Positions 7,141 through 14,420 of a DNA stretch of 23,741 nucleotides are shown in pieces. Made by a program: the position numbers and the translations under genes. This DNA is from an uncultured Oscillospiraceae bacterium (GTDB lineage Bacteria; Bacillota; Clostridia; UBA1212; SIG427). Position 1 is the stretch's first letter; every line of letters begins with the position of its first letter. Where the stretch lies: positions 1 to 23,741 of the forward strand of contig CABQMV010000014.1 of the NCBI GenBank assembly GCA_902465325.1, read 5' to 3'. A model generated the notes under the pieces. It was not told the origin of the DNA, ran no database searches, and was given only the letters and a program-made list of their open reading frames with translations.

Positions 7141-7169
7141 TTGACAAGTAATTCACAAAGGTATATACT
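7141..7169 (+). promoter_or_regulatory. Sigma-A promoter of the hdr-flx-frd-fum operon
   Basis: TTGACA is followed after exactly 17 nt by TATACT, five of six matches to the -10 consensus. Transcription should start near 7176, giving a leader of about 55 nt before hdrB. No operator repeats were seen around it. Confidence 0.88.
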
Positions 7170-7195
7170 CTATCACGTGCGATATTCAGTAAGAA

Positions 7196-7230
7196 GAGGA
7201 GGTTTGGCCCTATAAGTTTGGGCAAGAGAC
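7196..7230 (+). promoter_or_regulatory. hdrB: Leader of hdrB with a displaced Shine-Dalgarno sequence
   Basis: The strong AGAGGAGG at 7196-7202 lies 28 nt before the hdrB ATG, too far for normal use. Between them TTGGCCC and GGGCAA can fold into a short hairpin that could bring the two closer. Immediately before the ATG only a weak AAGAG is available. No in-frame start codon exists between the two, because a TAA lies at 7213. Confidence 0.45.
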
Positions 7231-8010
7231 ATGGTTTATAGTTATTATCCCGGATGTACATTAAAAACAAAGGCAAAAGAGCTTGATACATACGGCAGAA
7301 AAGCTGCCGAGGCCCTGGGTATAACACTGGAAGAGCTGCCAGACTGGCAGTGCTGCGGTGCGGTATATCCCCTGGCTTCAGATGAAATTGCCACCAAACT
7401 TTCAGCGGTAAGAGCTTTGGCAAGTGCCAGAGAAAAAGGGCGGCCGCTGATAACTCTGTGCTCTGCCTGTCATCACGTTATCAAACGTGTCAACAAGGAC
7501 ATGCGGACCAATCAGGATATTATATTAAGAGTAAACAACTATTTGCAGCTGGAGGAAGCCTATAACGGAGAGACAGAGGTCATGCATTATCTGGAAATGC
7601 TCCGGGATAAAGTAGGCTTTGATCAGTTAAAGGCAAAAATTGTCAGCCCCTTAAAGGGCAGAAAAATTGCCGCCTATTACGGTTGTATGCTGCTGCGTCC
7701 CAGCAAGGAAATGCAGTTTGACGACCCGGAAAATCCCACGATACTGGAGGACTTTATCAGGGCAATTGGAGCGGAGCCGGTGGTATATCCTTTCCGCAAC
7801 GAATGCTGCGGAGGCTATATGACCATGAACGATAAGGCCCTGGCCTGTAAAATGGCCGGTAAGGTTATTGATTCTGCTAAAGGAAAGGGTGCAGATGAAA
7901 TTATAACGGCCTGTCCCCTATGTCTTTATAATTTGAAGGAGAACAGCAAAGATAAGCTGCCCGTATACTATTTTACTCAGCTTCTGGCGGAAGCTCTGGG
8001 TGTACAGTGA
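7231..8010 (+). CDS. hdrB: Heterodisulfide reductase subunit B-like (HdrB), two CCG domains
   Basis: The 259-residue protein carries two complete CCG (DUF224) motifs that in HdrB bind noncubane [4Fe-4S] clusters. The first is C9, C41-C42-G43, C77 and C80; the second is C152, C192-C193-G194, C228 and C231. In methanogens HdrB reduces the CoM-S-S-CoB disulfide; in bacteria such as Desulfovibrio its partner can be another thiol/disulfide protein. This organism has no reason to use CoM/CoB, and the same operon encodes a fumarate reductase, so HdrB may relay electrons there or act on an unknown thiol carrier (inference). It is the first gene of the operon, with 18 bp to hdrC, and is presumably cytoplasmic. 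Confidence 0.92.
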   Translation: MVYSYYPGCTLKTKAKELDTYGRKAAEALGITLEELPDWQCCGAVYPLASDEIATKLSAVRALASAREKGRPLITLCSACHHVIKRVNKDMRTNQDIILRVNNYLQLEEAYNGETEVMHYLEMLRDKVGFDQLKAKIVSPLKGRKIAAYYGCMLLRPSKEMQFDDPENPTILEDFIRAIGAEPVVYPFRNECCGGYMTMNDKALACKMAGKVIDSAKGKGADEIITACPLCLYNLKENSKDKLPVYYFTQLLAEALGVQ

Positions 8011-8028
8011 GAGAGGGGGTACAACAGA

Positions 8029-8421
8029 ATGCACAGCACAGAAAAAGAAATAGCCGAAGAGGTTATCAGAATCAGCGGAATAAACCCCAGACAGTGCATG
8101 AAATGCGGAAAATGCTCGGCAACATGTCCTGCCTTTGAAGAAATGGATATCCATCCTCACGAATTTGTATCCTATATTGTAGACGGACGCGTCAATAAAC
8201 TTTTGGAGTCAAGGTCTCTCTGGAGATGTCTTTCCTGCTTCGCCTGTGTGGAGCGGTGTCCCAGGAGTGTAGAGCCTGCCAGATTGATAGAAGCGGTACG
8301 AGTTTCCGTAATCAGACAGAAGGGCGCAAACTTCCTTTCACCGGACGAAATTCCGGGCAAGCTGGATCCGGAATTGCCGCAGCAGGCGATTGCCAGCGCC
8401 TTCAGAAAGTACAGCAAGTAA
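8029..8421 (+). CDS. hdrC: Heterodisulfide reductase subunit C-like (HdrC)
   Basis: A short 130-residue iron-sulfur protein has two classical [4Fe-4S] ferredoxin motifs: C23, C26, C29, C33 (CMKCGKCSATCP) and C67, C70, C73, C77 (CLSCFACVERCP). HdrC links HdrA to HdrB in the electron path. The purine-rich GAGAGAGGGGGT ahead of the ATG is a good ribosome binding site. Length and motif spacing match bacterial HdrC, including the segment between the motifs (HPHEFVSYIVDG). It is tightly placed between hdrB and hdrA, so the three are almost certainly made together as the core of an Hdr complex. Confidence 0.93.
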   Translation: MHSTEKEIAEEVIRISGINPRQCMKCGKCSATCPAFEEMDIHPHEFVSYIVDGRVNKLLESRSLWRCLSCFACVERCPRSVEPARLIEAVRVSVIRQKGANFLSPDEIPGKLDPELPQQAIASAFRKYSK

Positions 8422-8434
8422 AGGAGTGTTCATT

Positions 8435-10423
8435 TTGCAGAGAATAGGAGTTTTTGTTTGTTGGTGCGGAAGCAACATAGCTGCAACCGTAGATGTAGCA
8501 AAGGTCGCCGAAGCCGTAAAGAATGAACCCGGCGTAGTTTTTGCGCAGGATTATCAGTATATGTGTTCTGAAGCGGGGCAGAGCCTGATCAAAAATGCGA
8601 TTAAAGAGCATGGGTTGACGGGAATCGTGGTCTGTTCCTGTTCCCCCCGTATGCATGAGGCCACCTTTAGAAAGACAGCCCAGGCTGCCGGATTGAACTC
8701 TTATATGGTAGAAATTGCCAATATCCGTGAGCACTGCTCCTGGATCCACAAGGACCGGGACGAGGCTACAGAAAAAGCTATTATACTGGCTAAGGCCGCC
8801 ATTGCCAAGGTCAGCCTGAACGCACCTCTGCAGCCGGGAGAGAGCGCTGTGACCAAGAGAGCCCTTATTATCGGCGGCGGTATTGCAGGACTGCAGTCCG
8901 CCATTGATATTGCGGATGCGGGCTATCAGGTAGACATTGTAGAGAAATCTCCTACAATTGGGGGTAAAATGGCGCAGCTGGATAAAACCTTCCCGACTTT
9001 AGACTGTGCAGCCTGTATTTTGACCCCTAAAATGGTGGAAGCGGCGCAGCATGAGAATATTACCCTCTATACCTACAGCGAAGTAGAAGAGGTTAAGGGC
9101 TTTGTGGGAAATTTTACTGTTAAAATTAGGAAAAAAGCCCGGTTTATAGATGAAAACAAGTGCACAGGCTGTGCGGTCTGTACTGAGAAATGTCCTTCCC
9201 GAAAGGCAAAAAATGAATTTAACTGCGGCCTGAATACCAGAGGAGCCGTTTATATTCCCTTTGCCCAGGCAGTGCCCAATGTGGCAGTGATTGACAGCAC
9301 CAGCTGTCTGCATTTTAAGACGGGAAAATGTGGCCTCTGTGAGAAAAACTGCTCTGCGGGAGCCATCAAATTCGACCAGCAGGATGAAATAATAGAAGAA
9401 AAGTACGGCGCCATTGTCGTGGCCACCGGATATCAGATTTCCGATGTAGCCAAATACGACGAATTCCAGTATACCAAGCACCCGGATGTGGTGACTTCGC
9501 TGGAGCTGGAGCGGTTGATGAACGCCGCCGGACCTACAAAGGGAACCCTCTTACGGCCCTCTAATATGGAGCATCCCCATGATATTGTATTTATACAGTG
9601 CGTGGGATCCAGAGACAACACCTGCAGAGGAAAGACCTACTGTTCCAAGATCTGCTGTATGTACACTGCTAAGCATGCTATGCTGATCCGGGAAAAATAT
9701 CCGGATGTAAATGTGCATGTGTTTTACATTGATGTGCGTACGCCCGGTAAAAACTTTGACGAATTTTACAGAAGAGCAGTAGAGCAGTACAGTGTGGATT
9801 ACATAAAAGGAATGGTGGGCAAGGTCTATGAGAACGAAAAGGGCGGGCTTACCGTTCAAGCTGTGAACCTGATTTCCAACGAACGGGTGATGATTGATAC
9901 GGATATGGTGGTTCTGGCAGCGGCCATAGAGCCCAGCGACGGGGTTAAGAAAATTGCGACCATGCTGACGGCAAGCATAGATACCAACAATTTCCTGACA
10001 GAGGCGCATCCTAAGCTGCGTCCTGTAGAAAGTCCTACAGCAGGCGTATTTCTTTCCGGCGTGTGCCAGGGTCCCAAGGATATTCCCGAGACCGTTTCTC
10101 AGGCCGGTGCTGCTGCGGTGAAGGTAGTGGGTCTGCTGGCCAAGAATAAGCTGGTGACAAACCCCTGTACTGCTTTCCCGGATGAGCTCATGTGTAACGG
10201 CTGCTCCTCCTGCGAGAAGGTCTGTCCTTACGGTGCAATTGATTATGTGGAAAAAGAAGTCAACGATCACGGCAAGAAGGAAATCCGGCGGTTGGCCCGG
10301 GTGAACAGCGCCCTTTGTCAGGGCTGCGGCGCCTGTACGGTTGCCTGTCCTTCCGGCGCGATGGATCTGAAAGGCTTCAGCAACAGACAAATCATGGCGG
10401 AGGTAGATGCAATATGCAAGTAA
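8435..10423 (+). CDS. hdrA: Heterodisulfide reductase subunit A-like (HdrA), electron-bifurcating flavoprotein
   Basis: The 662-residue protein is the flavin core of the complex. The likely start is TTG at 8435, 8 nt after AAAGGAG and giving the conserved beginning QRIGVFVCWCG; the in-frame ATG at 8390 lies inside hdrC and has no binding site. In order it has an N-terminal cysteine-rich domain (CWCG at 9-12, C67 and C69), an FAD-binding GGGIAG at 147-152, the conserved LDCAACILTPKM near 189-200, an inserted ferredoxin motif C243-C253, and two C-terminal [4Fe-4S] motifs from about 587 and 628. In characterised Hdr complexes the HdrA FAD splits electron pairs between ferredoxin and the HdrB branch. 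No selenocysteine codon was seen. It overlaps the next gene by 10 bp. Confidence 0.95.
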   Translation: MQRIGVFVCWCGSNIAATVDVAKVAEAVKNEPGVVFAQDYQYMCSEAGQSLIKNAIKEHGLTGIVVCSCSPRMHEATFRKTAQAAGLNSYMVEIANIREHCSWIHKDRDEATEKAIILAKAAIAKVSLNAPLQPGESAVTKRALIIGGGIAGLQSAIDIADAGYQVDIVEKSPTIGGKMAQLDKTFPTLDCAACILTPKMVEAAQHENITLYTYSEVEEVKGFVGNFTVKIRKKARFIDENKCTGCAVCTEKCPSRKAKNEFNCGLNTRGAVYIPFAQAVPNVAVIDSTSCLHFKTGKCGLCEKNCSAGAIKFDQQDEIIEEKYGAIVVATGYQISDVAKYDEFQYTKHPDVVTSLELERLMNAAGPTKGTLLRPSNMEHPHDIVFIQCVGSRDNTCRGKTYCSKICCMYTAKHAMLIREKYPDVNVHVFYIDVRTPGKNFDEFYRRAVEQYSVDYIKGMVGKVYENEKGGLTVQAVNLISNERVMIDTDMVVLAAAIEPSDGVKKIATMLTASIDTNNFLTEAHPKLRPVESPTAGVFLSGVCQGPKDIPETVSQAGAAAVKVVGLLAKNKLVTNPCTAFPDELMCNGCSSCEKVCPYGAIDYVEKEVNDHGKKEIRRLARVNSALCQGCGACTVACPSGAMDLKGFSNRQIMAEVDAICK

Positions 10424-10869
10424 ATGAGAATACAGAAGCAAAAAAAGAATTTAAGCCTCTCATTGTAGCGTTCTGCTGCAACTGGTGCAGCTATGCCGGT
10501 GCTGATCTGGCAGGTACCAGCCGTCTGTCCTATCCGGCGGACGTAAAGATTATCAGAGTTCCCTGTTCCTGCCGTGTAAATCCCATGTTTATATTAAAGG
10601 CTTTTGAGAGAGGGGCGGACGGTGTTATTATGTGTGGCTGCCATCCGGGAGACTGCCATTACAGTACAGGCAACTATTATGCCAGAAGGAGAATGACGCT
10701 GCTGTTCAGTATGCTGGATTATCTGGGTGTAGACAGAGCAAGGACCCGCGTGGAGTGGGTTTCTGCCGCAGAGGGCCAGAAGTTCTCCCTTGTTATGAAC
10801 GACTTCGCAAAGAAAATCCACGAATTAGGTGAGAATGTGAAACTGGGGGATTTGAGATGCAAAAAATAA
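10414..10869 (+). CDS. mvhD: MvhD/FlxD-like [2Fe-2S] electron-transfer subunit
   Basis: The 151-residue protein shows the MvhD cysteine pattern: C21, C22 and C25 (FCCNWCSYAGAD), C51 and C53 (PCSCRV), and C74, C76 and C81 (CGCHPGDC). MvhD carries electrons from the donor module into HdrA, from a hydrogenase in methanogens and from the Flx module in FlxABCD-HdrABC systems. No hydrogenase genes are present, and a FlxA-like reductase lies in the same operon, so the flxD name would fit equally well. The ATG follows GGAGGT at proper spacing and lies inside the end of hdrA; the gene overlaps the next one by 13 bp. Such overlaps point to translational coupling. Confidence 0.92.
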   Translation: MQVNENTEAKKEFKPLIVAFCCNWCSYAGADLAGTSRLSYPADVKIIRVPCSCRVNPMFILKAFERGADGVIMCGCHPGDCHYSTGNYYARRRMTLLFSMLDYLGVDRARTRVEWVSAAEGQKFSLVMNDFAKKIHELGENVKLGDLRCKK

Positions 10870-11849
10870 CAGGATTGATGAAAAAAAGAATTTTGGAGCT
10901 GTTGGCAGACGGAACTGTTACCAGAGTTCTGGGCTGGACCCCCGGTGACTTTTTCTACGATGTGACCCCTGCCTTCTTTGAAAAGGAAGAGGAGCTGGAG
11001 CAGCTGGTCTACGACAGCTTTTGCGGTGCCAATTTGAGCAAATACTTAATTCAGGCGTGCAAAGAGCAGACAGAGGGTAAGCTTCTGGTGCTTTTAAAGC
11101 CCTGTGATACCTATAGCTTCAATCAGCTGCTGAACGAGCACAGAATTGACAGAGAGAAGCTTTATGTGCTGGGGCTGGGCTGCAAAGGTATGCTGGATAT
11201 CGAGAAAATTAAGGCCAAAGGCATCAAAGGAATCACGAAGGTAATTGACAAAGGCAATACTTTAGAGATTAAAACCATATACGGAGATAAGAGCTGTGAC
11301 AAAAGGGAGGTACTCCTTGAAAAGTGTCTGTCCTGTAAAGGAAAAGAGCACAAGGCCTTTGATGAAATTATTGATCCGGAGCCGGAGACAGAGCAGGAGA
11401 AGGCTGACCGGTTTGCCGGTGTGGCTCAGGTGGAGGCTATGTCTCCCCAGGAGCGGTTTGCTTTCTGGAACGGGGAGCTTTCTAAGTGTATCCGCTGCAA
11501 TGCCTGCCGGAATGTATGTCCTGCCTGCAGTTGCATGAAATGTGTTTTTGATAATCCCAGATCCGGGGTTGCCAGCAAGGCTAACACAGACACCTTTGAA
11601 GAAAAAATGTTTCATATTGTCCGTGCCTTCCATGTGGCTGGCCGGTGTACAGACTGCGGAGAATGCAGCCGGGTATGTCCTCAGGGCATTCCCCTTCACC
11701 TTCTGAACCGGAAGTTTATTAAAGACATTGACGAATTCTATGGAGAATATCAGGCCGGGGAAGATCCCAACGCCCGTCCGCCCCTTGTAAACTTTACTTT
11801 TGGGGACGTAGAGCCTTCTATTGTGGAAGAGAAAGGGAATGGTGATTGA
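10857..11849 (+). CDS. Iron-sulfur electron-transfer protein, FlxB/FlxC type (FrhB-like N-terminus, 4Fe-4S dicluster)
   Basis: The 330-residue protein has an N-terminal domain related to the beta subunit of F420 hydrogenase/dehydrogenase-type proteins (LLVLLKPCDTYSFNQLL, then VLGLGCKGMLD). A CLSCKGKEH pair near residue 158 follows, then two [4Fe-4S] motifs, CIRCNACRNVCPACSC from about 212 and CTDCGECSRVCP from about 262. It resembles one of the two related iron-sulfur subunits of flavin oxidoreductase (Flx/Flox) modules. I cannot tell FlxB from FlxC by eye. It would pass electrons from the FlxA-like NADH reductase towards the MvhD-like protein. GGGGGAT lies 6 nt before the ATG. Only 1 bp separates its stop from the next start codon. 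Confidence 0.82.
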   Translation: MQKITGLMKKRILELLADGTVTRVLGWTPGDFFYDVTPAFFEKEEELEQLVYDSFCGANLSKYLIQACKEQTEGKLLVLLKPCDTYSFNQLLNEHRIDREKLYVLGLGCKGMLDIEKIKAKGIKGITKVIDKGNTLEIKTIYGDKSCDKREVLLEKCLSCKGKEHKAFDEIIDPEPETEQEKADRFAGVAQVEAMSPQERFAFWNGELSKCIRCNACRNVCPACSCMKCVFDNPRSGVASKANTDTFEEKMFHIVRAFHVAGRCTDCGECSRVCPQGIPLHLLNRKFIKDIDEFYGEYQAGEDPNARPPLVNFTFGDVEPSIVEEKGNGD

Positions 11850-11850
11850 T

Positions 11851-12876
11851 ATGTATAAGATTGCGGCCGATAAATTAACCGTCCTCTTTGGCAGGATAGC
11901 CGATACAAAGACCCTATATATGCCTATCCGCCGAAACGGCCAGGTGAATTTCAGTAAGTGGTCTGAGGGGGAGGAATACTGCGCCGAAGAGCTGAAGACC
12001 GTAAAGTCTGCAAAGGATTTGTTCTTTCCTCAGAGTGAAAATATTGTAGCCTTCAAAAAAGAAGGCAAGAAAATTTCCATAGAAACGGGGACGCTGCCGG
12101 ATCAGCAGTTTGTACTGTTCGGTGTAAGGGCCTGCGATGCCAAGAGCTTTGACATACTGGATAAGGTATTTTTAGCGGAGCCTGCAGACCAGTTCTATAA
12201 GGCAAGAAGAGAAAACGGTATTGTAATTACCACGGCCTGTGGCGCACCGGAGGAGACCTGTTTCTGTAAAATATTCGGAATTGACGCGGCCAATCCCGGC
12301 GGAGATATTTCTACCTGGCTGACAGACGGCCAGCTTTATTGGGAGCCTATAACGGAGAAAGGAAAGGCTCTTACTGAATCGCTGAGGGAAATTCTTGAAG
12401 AAGCGGATACAGCGGCAGTGGAGGCTCAAAAGGTTGAAATTGTACATATTACGGAGCAGCTGCCTCTGACAAAGCTGAGCCTGGAGGGCTGGAACGGAGA
12501 GGCTACCAAGGAGAAATTTGATGCGCCTCAGTGGGCGGAGCTGAGTCAGGCCTGTCTGGGATGCGGGGCCTGTACCTTTGTTTGTCCTACCTGCCAGTGC
12601 TATGATGTAAGAGATTACGATACCGGTCACGGGATTCAGCGGTTCCGGTGCTGGGATTCCTGTATGTACAGCGATTTTACCATGATGGCCCACGGGACCA
12701 ACCGACCTACCCAGCTGCAGAGATTCAGACAGAGATTTATGCATAAGCTGGTATACTTTCCCGCCAATAACGATGGAGAATATTCCTGTGTAGGCTGCGG
12801 CAGGTGTGTGAGCAAGTGCCCCATCTCTATGAATATAGCCAAGGTGATAAAAGCTTTCGGAGGTGACGAAAAATGA
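11851..12876 (+). CDS. Iron-sulfur electron-transfer protein, AsrA/FlxB-FlxC type (4Fe-4S dicluster)
   Basis: The 341-residue protein resembles anaerobic sulfite reductase subunit A and the matching Flx subunit. Its N-terminal part contains FVLFGVRACDAKSFDILDKV, the counterpart of KPCD in the preceding protein, and ACGAPEETCFCK near 130-141. Two [4Fe-4S] motifs follow: CLGCGACTFVCPTCQC and CVGCGRCVSKCP. The ATG at 11851 gives the natural start MYKIAADKLTVLFG; the longer in-frame ATG at 11821 is inside the previous gene. Its stop overlaps the next start as ATGA, the same arrangement seen between asrA- and asrB-like genes. There is no sulfite reductase catalytic subunit (asrC) here, so sulfite reduction is unlikely. 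Confidence 0.85.
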   Translation: MYKIAADKLTVLFGRIADTKTLYMPIRRNGQVNFSKWSEGEEYCAEELKTVKSAKDLFFPQSENIVAFKKEGKKISIETGTLPDQQFVLFGVRACDAKSFDILDKVFLAEPADQFYKARRENGIVITTACGAPEETCFCKIFGIDAANPGGDISTWLTDGQLYWEPITEKGKALTESLREILEEADTAAVEAQKVEIVHITEQLPLTKLSLEGWNGEATKEKFDAPQWAELSQACLGCGACTFVCPTCQCYDVRDYDTGHGIQRFRCWDSCMYSDFTMMAHGTNRPTQLQRFRQRFMHKLVYFPANNDGEYSCVGCGRCVSKCPISMNIAKVIKAFGGDEK

Positions 12877-13712
12877 GCGCAAATATTTCAGAAGATAAGC
12901 TGATACCGATTCAGGCTGTCATTACAGAGGTGAGAGAGGATACCCCCGATGTAAAAACCTTTACCGTAGTAGCGGCAGACGGAGGAAAGCTTTTTGATCA
13001 TAGGCCCGGACAGTGCGCCATGGTTACTGTGCCGGGAGTGGGAGAGGCTATGTTTTCCATTACCTCCTCCCCCACGCAGGGAGATTTCAAGCAGTTCAGC
13101 ATCAAACGCTGCGGCCTGTTGACAGAATGCCTGCATCAGCTGGAGGCTGGGCAGGAGATCGGCGTTCGGGGACCTTTCGGCAAGCCCTTTCCGGTGGATA
13201 CCGAATTCAAAGGTAAGAATTTGCTTTTTATTGCCGGCGGTATTGGACTGGCGCCGCTGCACTCTGTTATTAATTATGTAAGAGCCCACCGGCAGGACTA
13301 TGGAACGGTGGATATTCTCTACGGTTCCAGAAGTGCCGATGATCTGGTGGATTACGATGAGATTGTCAACGAGTGGTCCAAGGAAGAGGGCATCCATGTA
13401 TATCTGACAATTGACCGACCTCAGGAGGGCTGGACGGGCAATGTGGGCTTTGTGCCTTCTTATCTGAAAGAGCTGGCCTTTTCTGCGGATAAAACTGCAA
13501 TTATATGCGGCCCGCCGATCATGATCAAATTTGTACTGGCTGCCTTAATTGAAATGGGCTTTGACAAAACCCAGGTATACACTACTTTGGAGTTAAAGAT
13601 GAAGTGCGGAATCGGAAAATGCGGGCGGTGCAATATCGGTACGAAGTATGTCTGCAAGGACGGTCCGGTGTTCCGCTGTGATGAAATAGACGAATTACCG
13701 AATGAATATTAA
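12873..13712 (+). CDS. flxA: FAD/NAD(P)-binding oxidoreductase, FlxA/AsrB type
   Basis: The 279-residue protein is a ferredoxin-NADP reductase-like flavoenzyme. The FAD-binding part shows RPGQCAMVTV and MFSITSSP, the nucleotide part GGIGLAPL and CGPPIMIKF, and the C-terminus a [2Fe-2S] motif (CGIGKCGRCNIG...YVCKDGPVF) as in PyrK and AsrB. In FlxABCD-HdrABC complexes FlxA oxidises NAD(P)H and feeds electrons into the iron-sulfur chain. It is the only clear pyridine-nucleotide site in the operon, so it is the probable entry point for NADH. It starts in a 4-bp overlap with the preceding gene and ends 15 bp before the fumarate reductase iron-sulfur gene. AsrB of a sulfite reductase is the alternative, disfavoured by context. 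Confidence 0.9.
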   Translation: MSANISEDKLIPIQAVITEVREDTPDVKTFTVVAADGGKLFDHRPGQCAMVTVPGVGEAMFSITSSPTQGDFKQFSIKRCGLLTECLHQLEAGQEIGVRGPFGKPFPVDTEFKGKNLLFIAGGIGLAPLHSVINYVRAHRQDYGTVDILYGSRSADDLVDYDEIVNEWSKEEGIHVYLTIDRPQEGWTGNVGFVPSYLKELAFSADKTAIICGPPIMIKFVLAALIEMGFDKTQVYTTLELKMKCGIGKCGRCNIGTKYVCKDGPVFRCDEIDELPNEY

Positions 13713-13727
13713 TGGAGGTCACAGAGC

Positions 13728-14402
13728 ATGGAAGAAATGGTAAATGTTTATATAATGGGCAAAAAGTATTCGGTACCGGCGAGTCTGACGATCATGACCG
13801 CCATTGAGTACGCGGGATATAAATATGTAAGGGGCTGCGGCTGCCGTAACGGCTTTTGCGGCGCCTGCGCTACGGTTTACAGAATCAAGGGGGAATTTGA
13901 GCTGAAGACCTGTCTGGCCTGCCAGACACAGGTTCAGGAGGGAATGTACATTGCAAGTATTCCCTTCTTTCCGACCAAAAAGGCAGAATATGATATTAAT
14001 CAGGTGAAGCCTACGGAGCAGATTATGATGGAGCTCTATCCGGAAATCTACAGCTGTATAGGCTGCAACGCCTGTACAAAGGCCTGTCCTCAGAAATTGC
14101 CGGTTATGCAGTATATTGCTTATGCCCAGAGAGGGGAATACAAAAAATGCGCCGACGCTTCTTTTGACTGTGTAGCCTGTGGAATCTGTTCCTCCAGATG
14201 CCCTGCCGGCATTACCCATCCTCAGGTGGCGGTATTGGCTAGAAGGCTGACGGGCAAGTACATTGCTCCCGAATCCAAGCATTTGACCAAGAGGGTTGAG
14301 GAAATTGAAAAGGGTGAGCACGAGATGCTCATCGAGCAGGTTATGCAAAAGCCCATTGAAGAGCTTAAAGAGCTTTACAACCACAGGGATATTGAGAAAT
14401 AA
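13728..14402 (+). CDS. Fumarate reductase/succinate dehydrogenase-type iron-sulfur subunit (TfrB-like, without CCG domain)
   Basis: The 224-residue protein has an N-terminal plant-type [2Fe-2S] ferredoxin fold with C37, C39, C44, C47, C62 and C65 (RGCGCRNGFCGAC and TCLAC), followed by two [4Fe-4S] motifs at C110-C120 (CIGCNACTKACP) and C148-C158 (CVACGICSSRCP). This resembles the N-terminal half of methanogen thiol:fumarate reductase subunit B. The C-terminal CCG domain of that protein is absent and replaced by about 60 charged residues, whereas a CCG protein (HdrB) is encoded separately in the operon. It should wire the flavoprotein encoded next to the Hdr chain. GGAGGT lies 9 nt before the ATG; no hydrophobic segment is present. 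Confidence 0.82.
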   Translation: MEEMVNVYIMGKKYSVPASLTIMTAIEYAGYKYVRGCGCRNGFCGACATVYRIKGEFELKTCLACQTQVQEGMYIASIPFFPTKKAEYDINQVKPTEQIMMELYPEIYSCIGCNACTKACPQKLPVMQYIAYAQRGEYKKCADASFDCVACGICSSRCPAGITHPQVAVLARRLTGKYIAPESKHLTKRVEEIEKGEHEMLIEQVMQKPIEELKELYNHRDIEK

Positions 14403-14420
14403 AAAAGGACGGTGACATAC

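Noticed and set aside
9180..9200. Selenocysteine codon in hdrA
   Set aside because: All cluster motifs read with ordinary cysteine codons, and no in-frame TGA occurs in the gene.
9551..10441. 296-codon open frame on the minus strand
   Set aside because: It is antisense to hdrA, which has full domain support. Its residue composition is His/Leu/Arg-rich and unlike a real protein.
7231..10869. Hydrogenase-linked Mvh-Hdr complex
   Set aside because: HdrABC and MvhD are present, but there is no hydrogenase large or small subunit; the FlxA-like NAD(P)H reductase is the likelier electron donor.
11851..13712. Anaerobic sulfite reductase (asrAB)
   Set aside because: The two genes resemble AsrA and AsrB, but no AsrC-type siroheme subunit is present, and they are embedded with hdr and mvhD-like genes, as in Flx modules.
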